64,000 nt of DNA from Thermasporomyces sp040195635 (lineage in GTDB: Bacteria; Actinomycetota; Actinomycetes; Propionibacteriales; Actinopolymorphaceae), in assembly GCF_040195635.1 (NCBI RefSeq), contig NZ_JBEFTX010000014.1, positions 1 to 64,000 of the forward strand, given 5' to 3'. The position numbers and the translations under genes are program-made. Below, piece after piece: positions 17,214-25,557 of this stretch (position 1 is the stretch's first letter; each line of letters begins with the position of its first letter). Under the pieces are notes generated by a model, which worked only from the letters and a program-made list of their open reading frames with translations, was not told the DNA's origin and did no database searches.

Positions 17214-19478
17214 ATGGCGAGACGACGTCCCGCCCGCCGACCGGCGCGGCGAGGTATGCGGCGACCGGACCGTTCGGTGGCACGTCACCAGCAACCCCTC
17301 GAACCCCTCAACCGCCCATTCGACCGCCGCGGAGCCGGACGTTTCGACCGGCCCAGCCCCCGGAACCTGAGCGGTCCGCGGAACGTGGGCGGCTGCCCCG
17401 AGCCGCGTCCGTGGGCGACCTATGGGCGGGCATCTGCCCGGTTGGGCCGCTGGTACTACCGGTACCGGTGGGAACTCGCACCCGTCACCTGGGCGGCCGT
17501 GACCGCCGTTGTCGGTGTGGTCGCGGCAGAACTGCTCGCCACCTCGACGATTCTGCTGGTCGCCGGCGCGGTCTGGGCCGGCACCGCAATCGCGGTACGA
17601 CGGTGGAAGAACGCCCGCTACCGGACCCACGCCCACGCCGCCGCCCTGGCGACCGGCGGCTGGGCAACCGCCGCCTCGGTGTGGGGGCCAAATAATCAGT
17701 GGGTGGCGGGCGCCCTTGTCGCGGCGACCGCCGCGGTCGGCATCCCGTGGTGGCTCAACCACGCCGTCCGCGACCACGTCGTACAACTGCGGGAGCGGGA
17801 ACGCTGGTCCGACATTGCTGGCCAGATCCAGCTGGCCGGGTCGAAAATGCTCCGCCGCAAGAAGCTCACCGACACCACGACCGGCCGCGAGATCGGCTGG
17901 GAAGCCCTCATCGAGCTGCCACCCGGCCAGACCGCGAACGCCCTCGCAGCCCAAAAGGCGCGGATCGAATCGCTGCTCGGACTGCGGATCGGATCCGTGC
18001 AGGTCGACAAGGTGCTCAAGCACGCCCGCCGCGCCACCATGACCGTGGTCCGCGACGACGTGTTCACGGCCACCGGCGAAATCCCCCACCCAGCCCTCGC
18101 CGAGGCATGGGAAGCCGGCTCGCGGTCGATCGTCGACCCCGTGCCGGTCGGGGTGTGCGAGGACGGCACCACCGCGACCATCCAGCTCGTCGACCCCAAC
18201 TCCGGCGCAAACCGCGGCCTGACCATGGGCGCTGCCGGTGGCGGGAAGAGCAACTGGATCAACGTCAAACTCGCCGCCGCCGCGGCCAGCTCAGACTGCG
18301 TGATCTGGTACGGCGAGGTCGCCAAACGCGCCGCCAAAGCCCGCCCCTGGCTCGCCTGCCTGGACATGCCACCAGCCGACACCCCGGCCAAGGTGCTCGC
18401 CATGCTCAAAGCCGGCGAGGCGATCATCGCCGAACGCGGCCTGTTCGCCGGCGAGACCTACAACGACGACGCCATCCCACCAGGCAGCGGCACGCCCACG
18501 GTGCTGATCATGTTGGACGAGTTCGCCTCCATGGTCGCCGACCCCACCCACGGGGAGGCGATCCTGGCCTCGGCCACCAACGTCGCCCGCACCGGCCGGT
18601 CACTGCTGGTCTCGATCGACATCCACAGCCAGCACGGATCCGCCGGCGCGTTCGGCTACGGCCAAGCCGCGCAGCTGATCGCACAGCTGAACATCCGCGC
18701 CTGCTTCCGGCTGGCCAAGAACGAACACGCCCGGTTCGTGTTCCCATCCCACTACTCCCAGATCGACGCCTCCGCCCTGCCGCACGACGGGTCGTTCTAC
18801 CTGTCCACCCGCGGCGACGCACTGCCCACACTGCACCGGGCCTACGCGCTGTACAAGCCCGAGGACGTTCGCAAAGTCGCGGACCGGCTGTCCACCGGCA
18901 CCCGGCCAAGGCTCGACGAACGGTCCGCCACCGCCGCCGCGAACGTCCTCGGCCCCCTGTACACGAACACCGCGAACGCAGCATCCGGCGACCTCGAAGA
19001 ACCCCCGGCGCAGGTCCGAACCCCTCCGCGGACCCTGGCACCGGCACCCGTCCCGATGTCCGCAGACGAAGAAGAACGCGTACGGGTCGACATCGAAACC
19101 GTCCGCGAACGAATCAGCCAAGCCGCCGACGCCGCGTTCCGCCGCGCAGACGCCACCCGCGCCGCCACCGGCGGAACCGGCTACCTGACCGGCAACACCA
19201 CCACCCTGCCCACAGCCCGCCAGGCCGTTGACGATGACCTGGCGAAGAACGACGAACCGGGCGATGCGCACGACGATCTGGCGCGTCGCATCCTCGACGT
19301 TCTCGACAAGGCGGCCGGAATCCCCGTCAGCGCCGGCTCGATCCAGGCCAACTTCGGGGTCGACGTGTCGAGGGCGACCATTGTGCGCCGCCTCAACACG
19401 CTCCAGGAAGCAGGCCTGGTCCGCATGGTCGGAGCCGGCCGCGGCGCCGGGTGGACCAGCACCCGTCACCTTGAGTAG
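17214..19478 (+). CDS. TraB/FtsK-SpoIIIE-type conjugative DNA translocase
   Basis: A 754-residue motor protein. After an Arg-rich tail come hydrophobic helices (about residues 85-175, including VTWAAVTAVVGVVAAELLAT). The FtsK/SpoIIIE ATPase follows, with Walker A GAAGGGKSN near 340 and Walker B VLIMLDEFAS near 430. A C-terminal winged helix (VSAGSIQANFGVDVSRATIV, about 705-735) matches the DNA-reading gamma-like domain. In actinomycete elements such a protein is sufficient to move double-stranded DNA between hyphae. ATG 17214 or the GTG at 17211 fits GAAGGGAA just upstream; the open frame before it is a shadow of the preceding gene. The inverted-repeat locus right after it may be its binding site. 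Confidence 0.9.
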   Translation: MARRRPARRPARRGMRRPDRSVARHQQPLEPLNRPFDRRGAGRFDRPSPRNLSGPRNVGGCPEPRPWATYGRASARLGRWYYRYRWELAPVTWAAVTAVVGVVAAELLATSTILLVAGAVWAGTAIAVRRWKNARYRTHAHAAALATGGWATAASVWGPNNQWVAGALVAATAAVGIPWWLNHAVRDHVVQLRERERWSDIAGQIQLAGSKMLRRKKLTDTTTGREIGWEALIELPPGQTANALAAQKARIESLLGLRIGSVQVDKVLKHARRATMTVVRDDVFTATGEIPHPALAEAWEAGSRSIVDPVPVGVCEDGTTATIQLVDPNSGANRGLTMGAAGGGKSNWINVKLAAAAASSDCVIWYGEVAKRAAKARPWLACLDMPPADTPAKVLAMLKAGEAIIAERGLFAGETYNDDAIPPGSGTPTVLIMLDEFASMVADPTHGEAILASATNVARTGRSLLVSIDIHSQHGSAGAFGYGQAAQLIAQLNIRACFRLAKNEHARFVFPSHYSQIDASALPHDGSFYLSTRGDALPTLHRAYALYKPEDVRKVADRLSTGTRPRLDERSATAAANVLGPLYTNTANAASGDLEEPPAQVRTPPRTLAPAPVPMSADEEERVRVDIETVRERISQAADAAFRRADATRAATGGTGYLTGNTTTLPTARQAVDDDLAKNDEPGDAHDDLARRILDVLDKAAGIPVSAGSIQANFGVDVSRATIVRRLNTLQEAGLVRMVGAGRGAGWTSTRHLE

Positions 19479-19483
19479 CCAAC

Positions 19484-19577
19484 TTTCGGCTCATAAACGA
19501 ATCAGCTCATGAGTCAATTCGCCCATCGCCCGCGCGTAGAGACAGTTTTCGGTTTTCGGCTCACGTGAGCTGATTCG
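19484..19577. repeat. inverted and direct repeats after the translocase gene (candidate clt)
   Basis: Perfect 12-base inverted arms CGAATCAGCTCA (19498-19509) and TGAGCTGATTCG (19566-19577); direct copies of TTTCGGCTCA at 19484 and 19554; and two palindromes, CTCATGAG (19506-19513) and GCTCACGTGAGC (19559-19570). All share a GCTCA core. In Streptomyces plasmids the cis-acting transfer locus (clt) bound by TraB lies next to tra, so this is a candidate transfer site. A repressor operator is the alternative. Confidence 0.55.
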
Positions 19578-19617
19578 ATTCCGCGCGCACACGCAGTGAT
19601 CACCCACTGCGCGAGCC

Positions 19618-19656
19618 GGGGGCGGCCGACCAGCCGCCAAGCAAGCGGCCGCCCCC
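19618..19656 (+). terminator. strong GC hairpin upstream of small membrane gene
   Basis: Perfect 11-base arms GGGGGCGGCCG (19618-19628) and CGGCCGCCCCC (19646-19656) with a 17-base loop; there is no clear T-tract. It probably ends the translocase transcript or structures the leader of the following operon. A smaller dyad, GCAGTG/CACTGC, lies just before it. Confidence 0.5.
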
Positions 19657-19686
19657 GCAGTCCCCTCATCGAAAGGACGGTCCTCA

Positions 19687-19866
19687 GTGTCTCGTACCCG
19701 AACTCTTGCTAGGCCCGGCTGGGTCCTCTCGGCCGGCGCCGCCGTCATCGCAGGCCTGGCCTTGTCGGCCATCTCGCCTGTCCTGGCTGTCGCGGCCGGC
19801 GTCCTCGCCCTGGTGGTGATCGGCGTCGACATCGCACAGATCGTGGCAGGGCGGTGGAGCAGATGA
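19687..19866 (+). CDS. 59-residue small membrane protein
   Basis: A short gene. GTG 19687 follows AAAGGACGG, and the stop at 19866 overlaps the ATG of the next gene (ATGA). The product starts VSRTRTLARPGWV and then has two tight hydrophobic helices (LSAGAAVIAGLALSAI, then VLAVAAGVLALVVIGVDIA) and a short basic end. Translational coupling to the next gene and a good ribosome site make it a real gene. The function is unknown; small membrane proteins of this size are frequent in AICE transfer regions. Confidence 0.65.
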   Translation: MSRTRTLARPGWVLSAGAAVIAGLALSAISPVLAVAAGVLALVVIGVDIAQIVAGRWSR

Positions 19867-20570
19867 CCCCGTCCATCACCGCGCGACAGACGGCCCGGCA
19901 CCTCCGCGCCCTCATCGGCGCCGGCATGACCATGCCGCAGATCTCTCGCCTGTCCGGCGTCGCCGTGCGGGTCGTTCAAGACGTCGTGAGCGGCCGCCAG
20001 GACAGGGTTCTCCGTGCAACCGCCGAGCGGCTCCTCGCCGTCACCAACCCCGCCCCAGGTCCCGCCGGATCAGTGCCGTCCATCGGTGTCCTCCGACGAA
20101 TCCAGGCACTGCTGGCCATGGGATGGCGCCACCGCGACCTGGACCTCCGGACCGGCCTGGACACCAGGACTCTGCTGGACCGCGGCAACGGCTGGGTACC
20201 ACCCTCGGTCCACGCCGAGGTCAACCGCGTCTACGACAGCCTCTCCATGACACCAGGGCCGTGCGCCCGCACCCGCGACGAGACACGCGCCGTCGGGTAC
20301 GCGCCACCCCTGGCGTGGGAAGACAACACCATCGACGACCCAGCCGTGCTGCCGAACCTGCACGGCGACGGCCAGGACGCGGGCGTCGACGAGGCCGCCG
20401 TACTGCGTCGCATCGCCGGCGACCGGGTGCCCGTCACACCGGCCGAAGCAGCGCAAGTGATCGCCAGGATGCGCCGCACCGGGCTCCCCGACGCGGCCAT
20501 CACCCGAATCACCCGGCTCCGCACCGACCGGTACGCACCGCTGCAGCGTGACCTGAACCGGGCCGCGTGA
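19863..20570 (+). CDS. helix-turn-helix regulator-like AICE protein
   Basis: A 235-residue protein whose N-terminus is a DNA-binding helix-turn-helix: TARQTARHLRALIGAGMTMP, then QISRLSGVAVRVVQDVVSGR, about residues 5-45. A second similar unit, VLRRIQALLAMGWRHRDLDL, appears around residue 80. A third helical pair (AAQVIARMRRTGLPDAAITR) lies near the C-terminus. The repeated HTH-like pattern resembles mycobacteriophage and AICE regulators. ATG 19863 overlaps the previous stop; the frame is open nine bases further up. The stop touches the next start. It probably regulates replication or transfer genes, but the target is unknown. Confidence 0.65.
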   Translation: MTPSITARQTARHLRALIGAGMTMPQISRLSGVAVRVVQDVVSGRQDRVLRATAERLLAVTNPAPGPAGSVPSIGVLRRIQALLAMGWRHRDLDLRTGLDTRTLLDRGNGWVPPSVHAEVNRVYDSLSMTPGPCARTRDETRAVGYAPPLAWEDNTIDDPAVLPNLHGDGQDAGVDEAAVLRRIAGDRVPVTPAEAAQVIARMRRTGLPDAAITRITRLRTDRYAPLQRDLNRAA

Positions 20571-20974
20571 TGCGCCGGCCGTACGGGTGGCGCGACGCGG
20601 TGATGATCCAGCTCTGGGACGGCAGACAAGCACCCGGCCGTTGGATCAGCGGACTCCCCGCCTTCCGCTACGGCTGGGCACCCGACGGACTCGCCACCCG
20701 CCGACAACTGCGAGCAAACGGTTTGTGTCCCGGCGGGCAGGAGCCGTACGCGCTGCTGGTGTGGCGACACGACCGTGCCTTCGCCTGGCTCTACCGCCTC
20801 GACCTAGCCCAACCGCGCCCCATCCCCACACCCGCCCAACAGGACGCGCTCGCCCGCGCGATGGCGGCCCGCCGCTGGTGCGCCGGCTGCCAACGACACG
20901 CCGACCACTGTGTCGCCCGGTCCACCGGACTGTGTGGCGACTGCATGGCCAAAGCCGCCGACAACGCGGCATGA
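20570..20974 (+). CDS. RRQRL-motif zinc-binding-like protein
   Basis: A 134-residue protein. It contains the TRRQLRANGLCPGGQEPYAL segment, close to the signature of actinobacterial RRQRL-motif zinc-binding proteins, followed by a C-terminal knuckle set (CAGCQRHADHC, then CGDC). ATG 20570 shares one base with the previous stop; GTG 20567 would overlap by four. Such proteins occur almost only in integrative elements and phages of actinomycetes. No biochemical role is established. Confidence 0.7.
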   Translation: MRRPYGWRDAVMIQLWDGRQAPGRWISGLPAFRYGWAPDGLATRRQLRANGLCPGGQEPYALLVWRHDRAFAWLYRLDLAQPRPIPTPAQQDALARAMAARRWCAGCQRHADHCVARSTGLCGDCMAKAADNAA

Positions 20975-21028
20975 CCCCACGCCAACCCGGCGTCGGTATC
21001 ACCAACCCACATCCAAAGGGAGCAGCAC

Positions 21029-21289
21029 ATGTCCGAGACCACCCTCGACCACGGCGAGCTCTTAGAGCTGGCCGACGACGCCGAGAACGACGGCGCCACC
21101 GACCTTGCCGCCCAGCTCCGCTACCTCGCCGGCGAACGATTGGAAGACCTCGCCGACCGCGGCGGCTGCCTCGACTGCGGCCAGACCATGACCGAGCTCG
21201 CCTCCGGCGATGTTGTCTGCACTCCGTGCGGCAACACCTGGGACGACTGGGACGACTACCTGCGCGACGTCGAACGGCAGGCCGCCTGA
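21029..21289 (+). CDS. small acidic zinc-ribbon protein
   Basis: An 86-residue acidic protein after an AAAGGGAG ribosome site. An acidic helical N-half (ELLELADDAENDGATDLAAQ) is followed by a zinc ribbon made of CLDCG and CTPCG, and an acidic Trp-rich end (WDDWDDYLRDVE). Its stop directly abuts the ATG of the next gene, which encodes a small basic HicA-like protein. An acidic partner immediately upstream of a small basic toxin-like protein suggests an antitoxin or chaperone role, but this is only inference from position and charge. Confidence 0.6.
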   Translation: MSETTLDHGELLELADDAENDGATDLAAQLRYLAGERLEDLADRGGCLDCGQTMTELASGDVVCTPCGNTWDDWDDYLRDVERQAA

Positions 21290-21490
21290 ATGCCGCGTCT
21301 CCAACGCGACCTCCGTCCCATCGTCAAAGCCGCGCTCAGGGCCGGTTGGCGCGTCCAGACCACCCGCCGTGGCCACCTCAAACTCCGATCCCCACGCGGC
21401 GCCATCGTCGTCCTCGGCGGCACACCGTCGGACCGCCGCGCCCACCGCAACGCCCGCGCCCACCTCCGACGCGCCGGCCTGAACTGCTGA
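21290..21490 (+). CDS. HicA-like small basic protein
   Basis: A 66-residue basic protein with the pattern of the HicA/YcfA double-stranded RNA-binding fold: IVKAALRAGWRVQTTRRGHL, with the catalytic-type glycine-histidine-lysine strand (GHLKLRSP) and then RGAIVVLGGTPSD. The C-terminal half (RRAHRNARAHLRRAGL) is a helix. The ATG starts immediately after the previous stop. HicA proteins are mRNA interferases normally paired with HicB. No HicB is seen here; the only neighbour in the same unit is the acidic zinc-ribbon protein. It may be a house-keeping AICE protein rather than a toxin. Confidence 0.6.
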   Translation: MPRLQRDLRPIVKAALRAGWRVQTTRRGHLKLRSPRGAIVVLGGTPSDRRAHRNARAHLRRAGLNC

Positions 21491-21529
21491 CCCACAACCA
21501 GCCCAACCCCTTCTCCGAAAGGAAACTCC

Positions 21530-22003
21530 ATGCGCAATGGTGAGATCACCACAACCGTGGCCGGCAACCTCACCGGCGACCCCGAGCTCCGGTTCACTCC
21601 GAACGGTGCGGCCGTCGTCTCGTTCACGGTCGCGGTCAACTCCCGCAGCTACGACCGGCAGACCGGCCAGTGGACCGACGGTGAGACCTCGTTCGTCCGC
21701 TGCACGGCGTGGCGTCAGTTGGCCGAGAACGTCGCCGAGTCCCTGCAGAAGGGCGACCGGGTTGTCGTGGCGGGCCGGTTTGCAGAAGACCACTGGACCG
21801 ATGCCAAGACCGGTGAGAACCGGTCCGCGTGGAAGCTGACCGCCGATGCGGTAGGGGTTGAACTCAGCTTCGCCACCGCCACACCGAAACGGGTCCGCCG
21901 GGCGCCCGCGACGTCCCCTGATGACCCGTGGGCCAACGGTACCCGGACACGGCCCGAGCCAGTCGGCGCCGGGTCGGAACCTGCCGACGAACCACCCTTC
22001 TAA
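21530..22003 (+). CDS. ssb: single-stranded DNA-binding protein
   Basis: A 157-residue SSB. The OB fold covers residues 1-115: ITTTVAGNLTGDPELRFTPN at the start, VSFTVAVNSRSYD, FVRCTAWRQLAENVAESLQK, then the VVVAGRF strand. A disordered Pro/Thr/Gly-rich linker ends in ADEPPF, the acidic tail (DDDIPF type) by which SSB recruits replication partners. A GAAAGGAAA site precedes the ATG. It sits next to the Rep-like ATPase and primase-polymerase, so it is probably the element's own replication SSB rather than the chromosomal copy. Confidence 0.93.
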   Translation: MRNGEITTTVAGNLTGDPELRFTPNGAAVVSFTVAVNSRSYDRQTGQWTDGETSFVRCTAWRQLAENVAESLQKGDRVVVAGRFAEDHWTDAKTGENRSAWKLTADAVGVELSFATATPKRVRRAPATSPDDPWANGTRTRPEPVGAGSEPADEPPF

Positions 22004-22125
22004 CCGCACAGTTTCATGACCGACACGGCGGCCTGGCGCGCCCCTCGTCCTCGAGGGTGTGCCTGGCTGCTCGTGCTCGTGCCTACTGTCCGCCTTCCCC
22101 TCATGCGTAGAGAGGTTCCGAGACT

Positions 22126-23712
22126 GTGGTGGCTCCCGATCACGACGACCCGCCTGACGATGCCGGTGCGTACGAGCCTGCGGGGATGGCTGCCGACCCG
22201 TCCGGGGATGGGAAGGGGCCGACCCAGGCACAGATTCTGATGCAGATGGCCGAAGACGCCTACCGGCTGGTCCGGTCCACCGACGGCCGCACCTACGCCG
22301 TCCCGCTCGGCTCAAAGTCCGGCTCCGGGATCCGCGCCAAACTGGCCGACTCGCTGTGGCGGCAGACCGGCAAGGTCGCCACCGGCTCTGCCCTGTCCGA
22401 CTGCATCAACGTGCTAGAGGGCGAAGCCAGCGAACTCGACCCGCAGCCTGTGTTCCTCCGCATGGGCCACCATCACGATGCCGACAACCAACCCGGACAT
22501 GCTGCCGGCGGCGACAGCAACACCGTCGCCGATGGTGTGGGGGCGTTGGTGGTGGACATGGGCACCGAGACCGGCCAATGCATCCGCATCACCAGCGACG
22601 GGTGGGAGATCTGCCCGTCCTCGCCGGTGATCTTCCGCCGCTCCGAACTCACCCATCCCCTGGTCATGCCTGTCCGCGGTGGGACCCTTGACCAGCTGCG
22701 GGAGCTGATCAACCTGTCCGATGACGACTTCCGGCTGGTCATCGCCTGGGTGGTCGCCGCGTACTTCACCGACATCCCGCACCCGATCCTGCTCGTCCAA
22801 GGTGAGCAGGGCACCGCGAAGTCGAACCTGATCCGCTGCCTGCTCGGCCTCATCGACCCCCAGCCCGCCGAGGACCGGGAAAGCCCAGCGGACAAGCGGG
22901 AGTGGGCGATTTTCGCCCGCGCCTCCTGGGCGTTCTCCTTCGACAACGTCACCGAGATCCCCGACTGGCTGTCCAACTCCCTCTGCAAAGGGGTCACTGG
23001 TGATGCGGTGCTGCAGCGGGTCCTGCACTCCGACGAAGACATCGCCGTGTTCTCGTTCCGCCGGGTGATCGCGATGACCACCATCGCCATCAAGCACGAC
23101 CTGGCCGGTGACCTGACCGACCGGATGCTGCTGGTCGAACCCGAAGTCATCGAAGAACGCATCCCCGAAGCCGAGATCACCCGCCGCCGCAACGCCGCAC
23201 TCCCCGATGCACTCGGCGCCGTCCTTGACCTGGTGGCCGGCGTGCTCCGCGAGCTGCCCGCCGTCCAGCTGCAGGACCCGCCGCGGATGGCCGACTTCGC
23301 CCACGTGCTCGCCGCCCTCGACAAAGTGACCGGCTGGGCCACCCTGCCCGCCTACCGCGCCCGGGTCGCTGCGCTGGGAATGGCCCTGATCGAAGGCAAC
23401 ACTTTCGCCCGCGCGCTGCACTGGCACGCCGCCAGCCTCAAACCCGGCCACACGGGCGCGGCCTTCGAGCCAGGGGTGTGGGAGGGCACAGCCGAGGACC
23501 TCCTCACCAGGCTCCGAGCTATCTGTGAACGTCACGGGCTGCCCGTCGACGAGCTTCCCAAAGACTCGCGAGCGGTCGGGCGGAAGATCCGCGAGATCGC
23601 CCCCTCGCTGCGCAAGGTCGGCGTCGACATCCGCCCGGACCGGACGAACAAGCGCCGCACGCTGAGGCTGCAGCGGATTACCGACCCCGACCTGCTCTCC
23701 GGCCAGGGGTAA
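22126..23712 (+). CDS. Rep-like ATPase/helicase of the integrative element
   Basis: A 528-residue ATPase. After a low-complexity N-terminus (about 40 residues) comes a mixed alpha/beta region with an acidic strand (VFLRMGHHHD). A P-loop, VQGEQGTAKSNLIRCLLGL, lies near residue 225. Conserved strands follow: WAFSFDNVTEIPDWLS (Walker B-like), then FRRVIAMTTIAI (sensor region). The C-terminal third is helical. This layout fits the RepA/primase-helicase type ATPases of AICEs and actinophages. GTG 22126 is the start; two GTGs in a row make it ambiguous by one codon. It lies directly upstream of the iteron array, the expected place for an origin-melting protein. Confidence 0.78.
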   Translation: MVAPDHDDPPDDAGAYEPAGMAADPSGDGKGPTQAQILMQMAEDAYRLVRSTDGRTYAVPLGSKSGSGIRAKLADSLWRQTGKVATGSALSDCINVLEGEASELDPQPVFLRMGHHHDADNQPGHAAGGDSNTVADGVGALVVDMGTETGQCIRITSDGWEICPSSPVIFRRSELTHPLVMPVRGGTLDQLRELINLSDDDFRLVIAWVVAAYFTDIPHPILLVQGEQGTAKSNLIRCLLGLIDPQPAEDRESPADKREWAIFARASWAFSFDNVTEIPDWLSNSLCKGVTGDAVLQRVLHSDEDIAVFSFRRVIAMTTIAIKHDLAGDLTDRMLLVEPEVIEERIPEAEITRRRNAALPDALGAVLDLVAGVLRELPAVQLQDPPRMADFAHVLAALDKVTGWATLPAYRARVAALGMALIEGNTFARALHWHAASLKPGHTGAAFEPGVWEGTAEDLLTRLRAICERHGLPVDELPKDSRAVGRKIREIAPSLRKVGVDIRPDRTNKRRTLRLQRITDPDLLSGQG

Positions 23713-23751
23713 CAGTGCTCTCTCCTTCTTAGATTTGAAAAGGAGGAGAAC

Positions 23752-23977
23752 TGATGTCACTGATGTCACCGGCGAAGCATCTGCGCAGGTCAGGGGCGGC
23801 TTTCGGCGGTGACAACAAGCCGAGTCTGTTGTCACTTTGTCGTCACTGATGTCACCGCTCCGGTGACAACAACCCGGCCCCTGAGACGTCAGGTGACAAC
23901 AAGACCGGGCTGATGTCACAGCTCGAAAAGCCGGCCTGACCTGCGCAAATGCGCGGCCGGTGACAACAGTGACATCA
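23752..23977. repeat. array of eleven 9-base iterons GTGACAWCA
   Basis: Copies of GTGACAACA or GTGACATCA occur in direct orientation at 23809, 23863, 23893, 23960 and 23969, and inverted (TGTTGTCAC, TGATGTCAC, one TGTCGTCAC variant) at 23752, 23761, 23827, 23838, 23847 and 23911. Three pairs are back-to-back with exactly nine-base spacing (23752/23761, 23838/23847, 23960/23969). Iterons of this kind bind replication initiators. A few more degenerate copies may exist. Confidence 0.85.
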
Positions 23978-24006
23978 ATCCGGGCCCATTCACCATCTAC
24001 GAACCC

Positions 24007-24041
24007 CCGCGCCGTAGTTCGCCTGCCCGACCACGGCGCGG
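24007..24041. repeat. stem-loop beside the iteron array
   Basis: Perfect nine-base arms CCGCGCCGT (24007-24015) and ACGGCGCGG (24033-24041) with a 17-base loop. It lies 30 bases after the last iteron and could be a primase or initiation structure, or simply a terminator for the Rep transcript. Confidence 0.5.
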
Positions 24042-24203
24042 ACGGGGCGGGGGATGTCTAACCCCTCACCCCGCACTCACCTGTCGCCGCGCCACACACC
24101 TGCATCTCCGCCGCGCCGCGGCCTGGGGGCCTGCCGTCAGTGGCGGCGCCGCGGTGGCCTGCCGTAGGCATCCCCCGCCCCAGCACGAAGGGAGGCCCGT
24201 CGC

Positions 24204-25430
24204 GTGTCCGAACCGCGTTGTCGTCGCTGCCGTAGCCGGCTGATCCCGGTCTACCCCGGCCAGACCGAACACCCCGGCCGCTCACCCACCCCCACCGGCT
24301 GGATCCCCAAACCCACCCCACGCCAGGCGACGCTCACCCCCACCGAGGACCAGCCCGGTGTGCGTCTCGCGCTCCAGCTGGCCGGCCTCGGCTGGCATGT
24401 CTTCCCGCTCTCCCCCAGAAGCAGACGACCACTCGCAAACTGCCCCGCCTGCCGAACGACCACCCGCACGACGCCGCACCCAATCGAGCAATGCCCCTGC
24501 CTGCCCGCCGGCAAGTGGTGCCACGGCGTCCGCGCCGCCACCACCAACTCAGTCACCATCACCACCTGGTGGCGGACCAAGCCGAACGCCATCCCCGGTG
24601 TCGCCGCCGGACCGTCTGGCCTGGTCCTCATCGACATCGATAACCACCACGACCCCCTACCCGACGACCTCGCCACCGGACTGCTGCCCGGCATCAACCT
24701 GGTCGCCGAACCCATCCCCGAACACGAATGGAACGACGCCACCCGCTGCCGGGACGGCCGCGACACCCTCCGCCTACTCGCCCAGCTGCGCGGCGGCCCA
24801 AACCCCTGGCCGGGCGGGCCGCAACACCGGCCCGTCGCCGTCGACACCCCCTCTGGCGGACGACACCTCTGGTACCAGGCACCCGTACAAGGCCTCCACC
24901 AAGCACTCAGCGACCACGGACTCGCCTGGCAAATCGACATCAAAGCCGGCTGGTCCTACGGTGTCGCTCCCGGCGCCACCGCAACCGCCGGCCCGTACGA
25001 GGTTGTCGCCGGCGACATTGCCAGCCCCGGTCAGCTGCCCACCTGGCTTTCCCGCGAAATCATCCGCGTCACGTCACGGCATCCAACGCGGCCAGTCCCG
25101 CGCTCGCCCAGACCTCAACAGGGCCGTTCGGGACGAGGACCGGCCGCCTACGTGACCACCGTCATCAACCGCGGCGCCGAACGGCTCGCCACCATGCGCG
25201 ACGGCCGCAAACGCGCCCTCGCCGCCCTCGCTTACCAGGTCGGTGGCCTACTCGACTGGTCCGGTCTCGACGAGTCGGACGTCGCCGAGCAGCTCGTCAT
25301 CGCCGGCTCCAACAGCGGACTCTCAACCAGCCAAGCCCACCGCATCACCCACCGGTCATTGGTCCGCGGCATGGCCGCACCGCTGCCCAGGCCACGTCCT
25401 CGAGGCCTCGATCGCCTCACCGCCGGCTGA
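24204..25430 (+). CDS. bifunctional DNA primase/polymerase (Prim-Pol)
   Basis: A 408-residue primase-polymerase of the archaeo-eukaryotic type. A zinc-like knuckle (CRRCRSRL) opens the protein. The Prim-Pol domain (about residues 50-290) shows LQLAGLGWHVFPLSPRSRRP, a Cys-rich insertion (CPAC...CPC), catalytic strand LVLIDIDNHHD with its two metal-binding aspartates near 143, and VDTPSGGRHLWYQ, the family's S-x-H-type segment. A C-terminal helical domain ends the protein. GTG 24204 follows GAAGGGAGG. Together with the Rep-like ATPase, SSB and iterons it forms the element's replication module. Confidence 0.88.
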   Translation: MSEPRCRRCRSRLIPVYPGQTEHPGRSPTPTGWIPKPTPRQATLTPTEDQPGVRLALQLAGLGWHVFPLSPRSRRPLANCPACRTTTRTTPHPIEQCPCLPAGKWCHGVRAATTNSVTITTWWRTKPNAIPGVAAGPSGLVLIDIDNHHDPLPDDLATGLLPGINLVAEPIPEHEWNDATRCRDGRDTLRLLAQLRGGPNPWPGGPQHRPVAVDTPSGGRHLWYQAPVQGLHQALSDHGLAWQIDIKAGWSYGVAPGATATAGPYEVVAGDIASPGQLPTWLSREIIRVTSRHPTRPVPRSPRPQQGRSGRGPAAYVTTVINRGAERLATMRDGRKRALAALAYQVGGLLDWSGLDESDVAEQLVIAGSNSGLSTSQAHRITHRSLVRGMAAPLPRPRPRGLDRLTAG

Positions 25431-25557
25431 CCAGGCTGCCGGCTCCACTCTGACCCGGCGGTCCGACCGAGGCATTGCACGCCCGATCCCGTCACGACGC
25501 GAAGTCGACCCAGCGTCGTACATCCTTCGCCTTGCAACCAAAGGAGTGCCAACCAGC

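Larger units (their letters stand above)
23713..24203. other. candidate replication origin of the element (491 bases, no gene)
   Basis: No gene is present. The stretch holds an AT-richer start (TTCTTAGATTTGAAAAGGAGGAGAA at its left end is the most AT-rich run nearby), an iteron array at 23752-23977, a stem-loop at 24007-24041 and further GC dyads. Being flanked by the Rep-like ATPase and the primase-polymerase, it is the best candidate for the replication origin. Confidence 0.6.
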
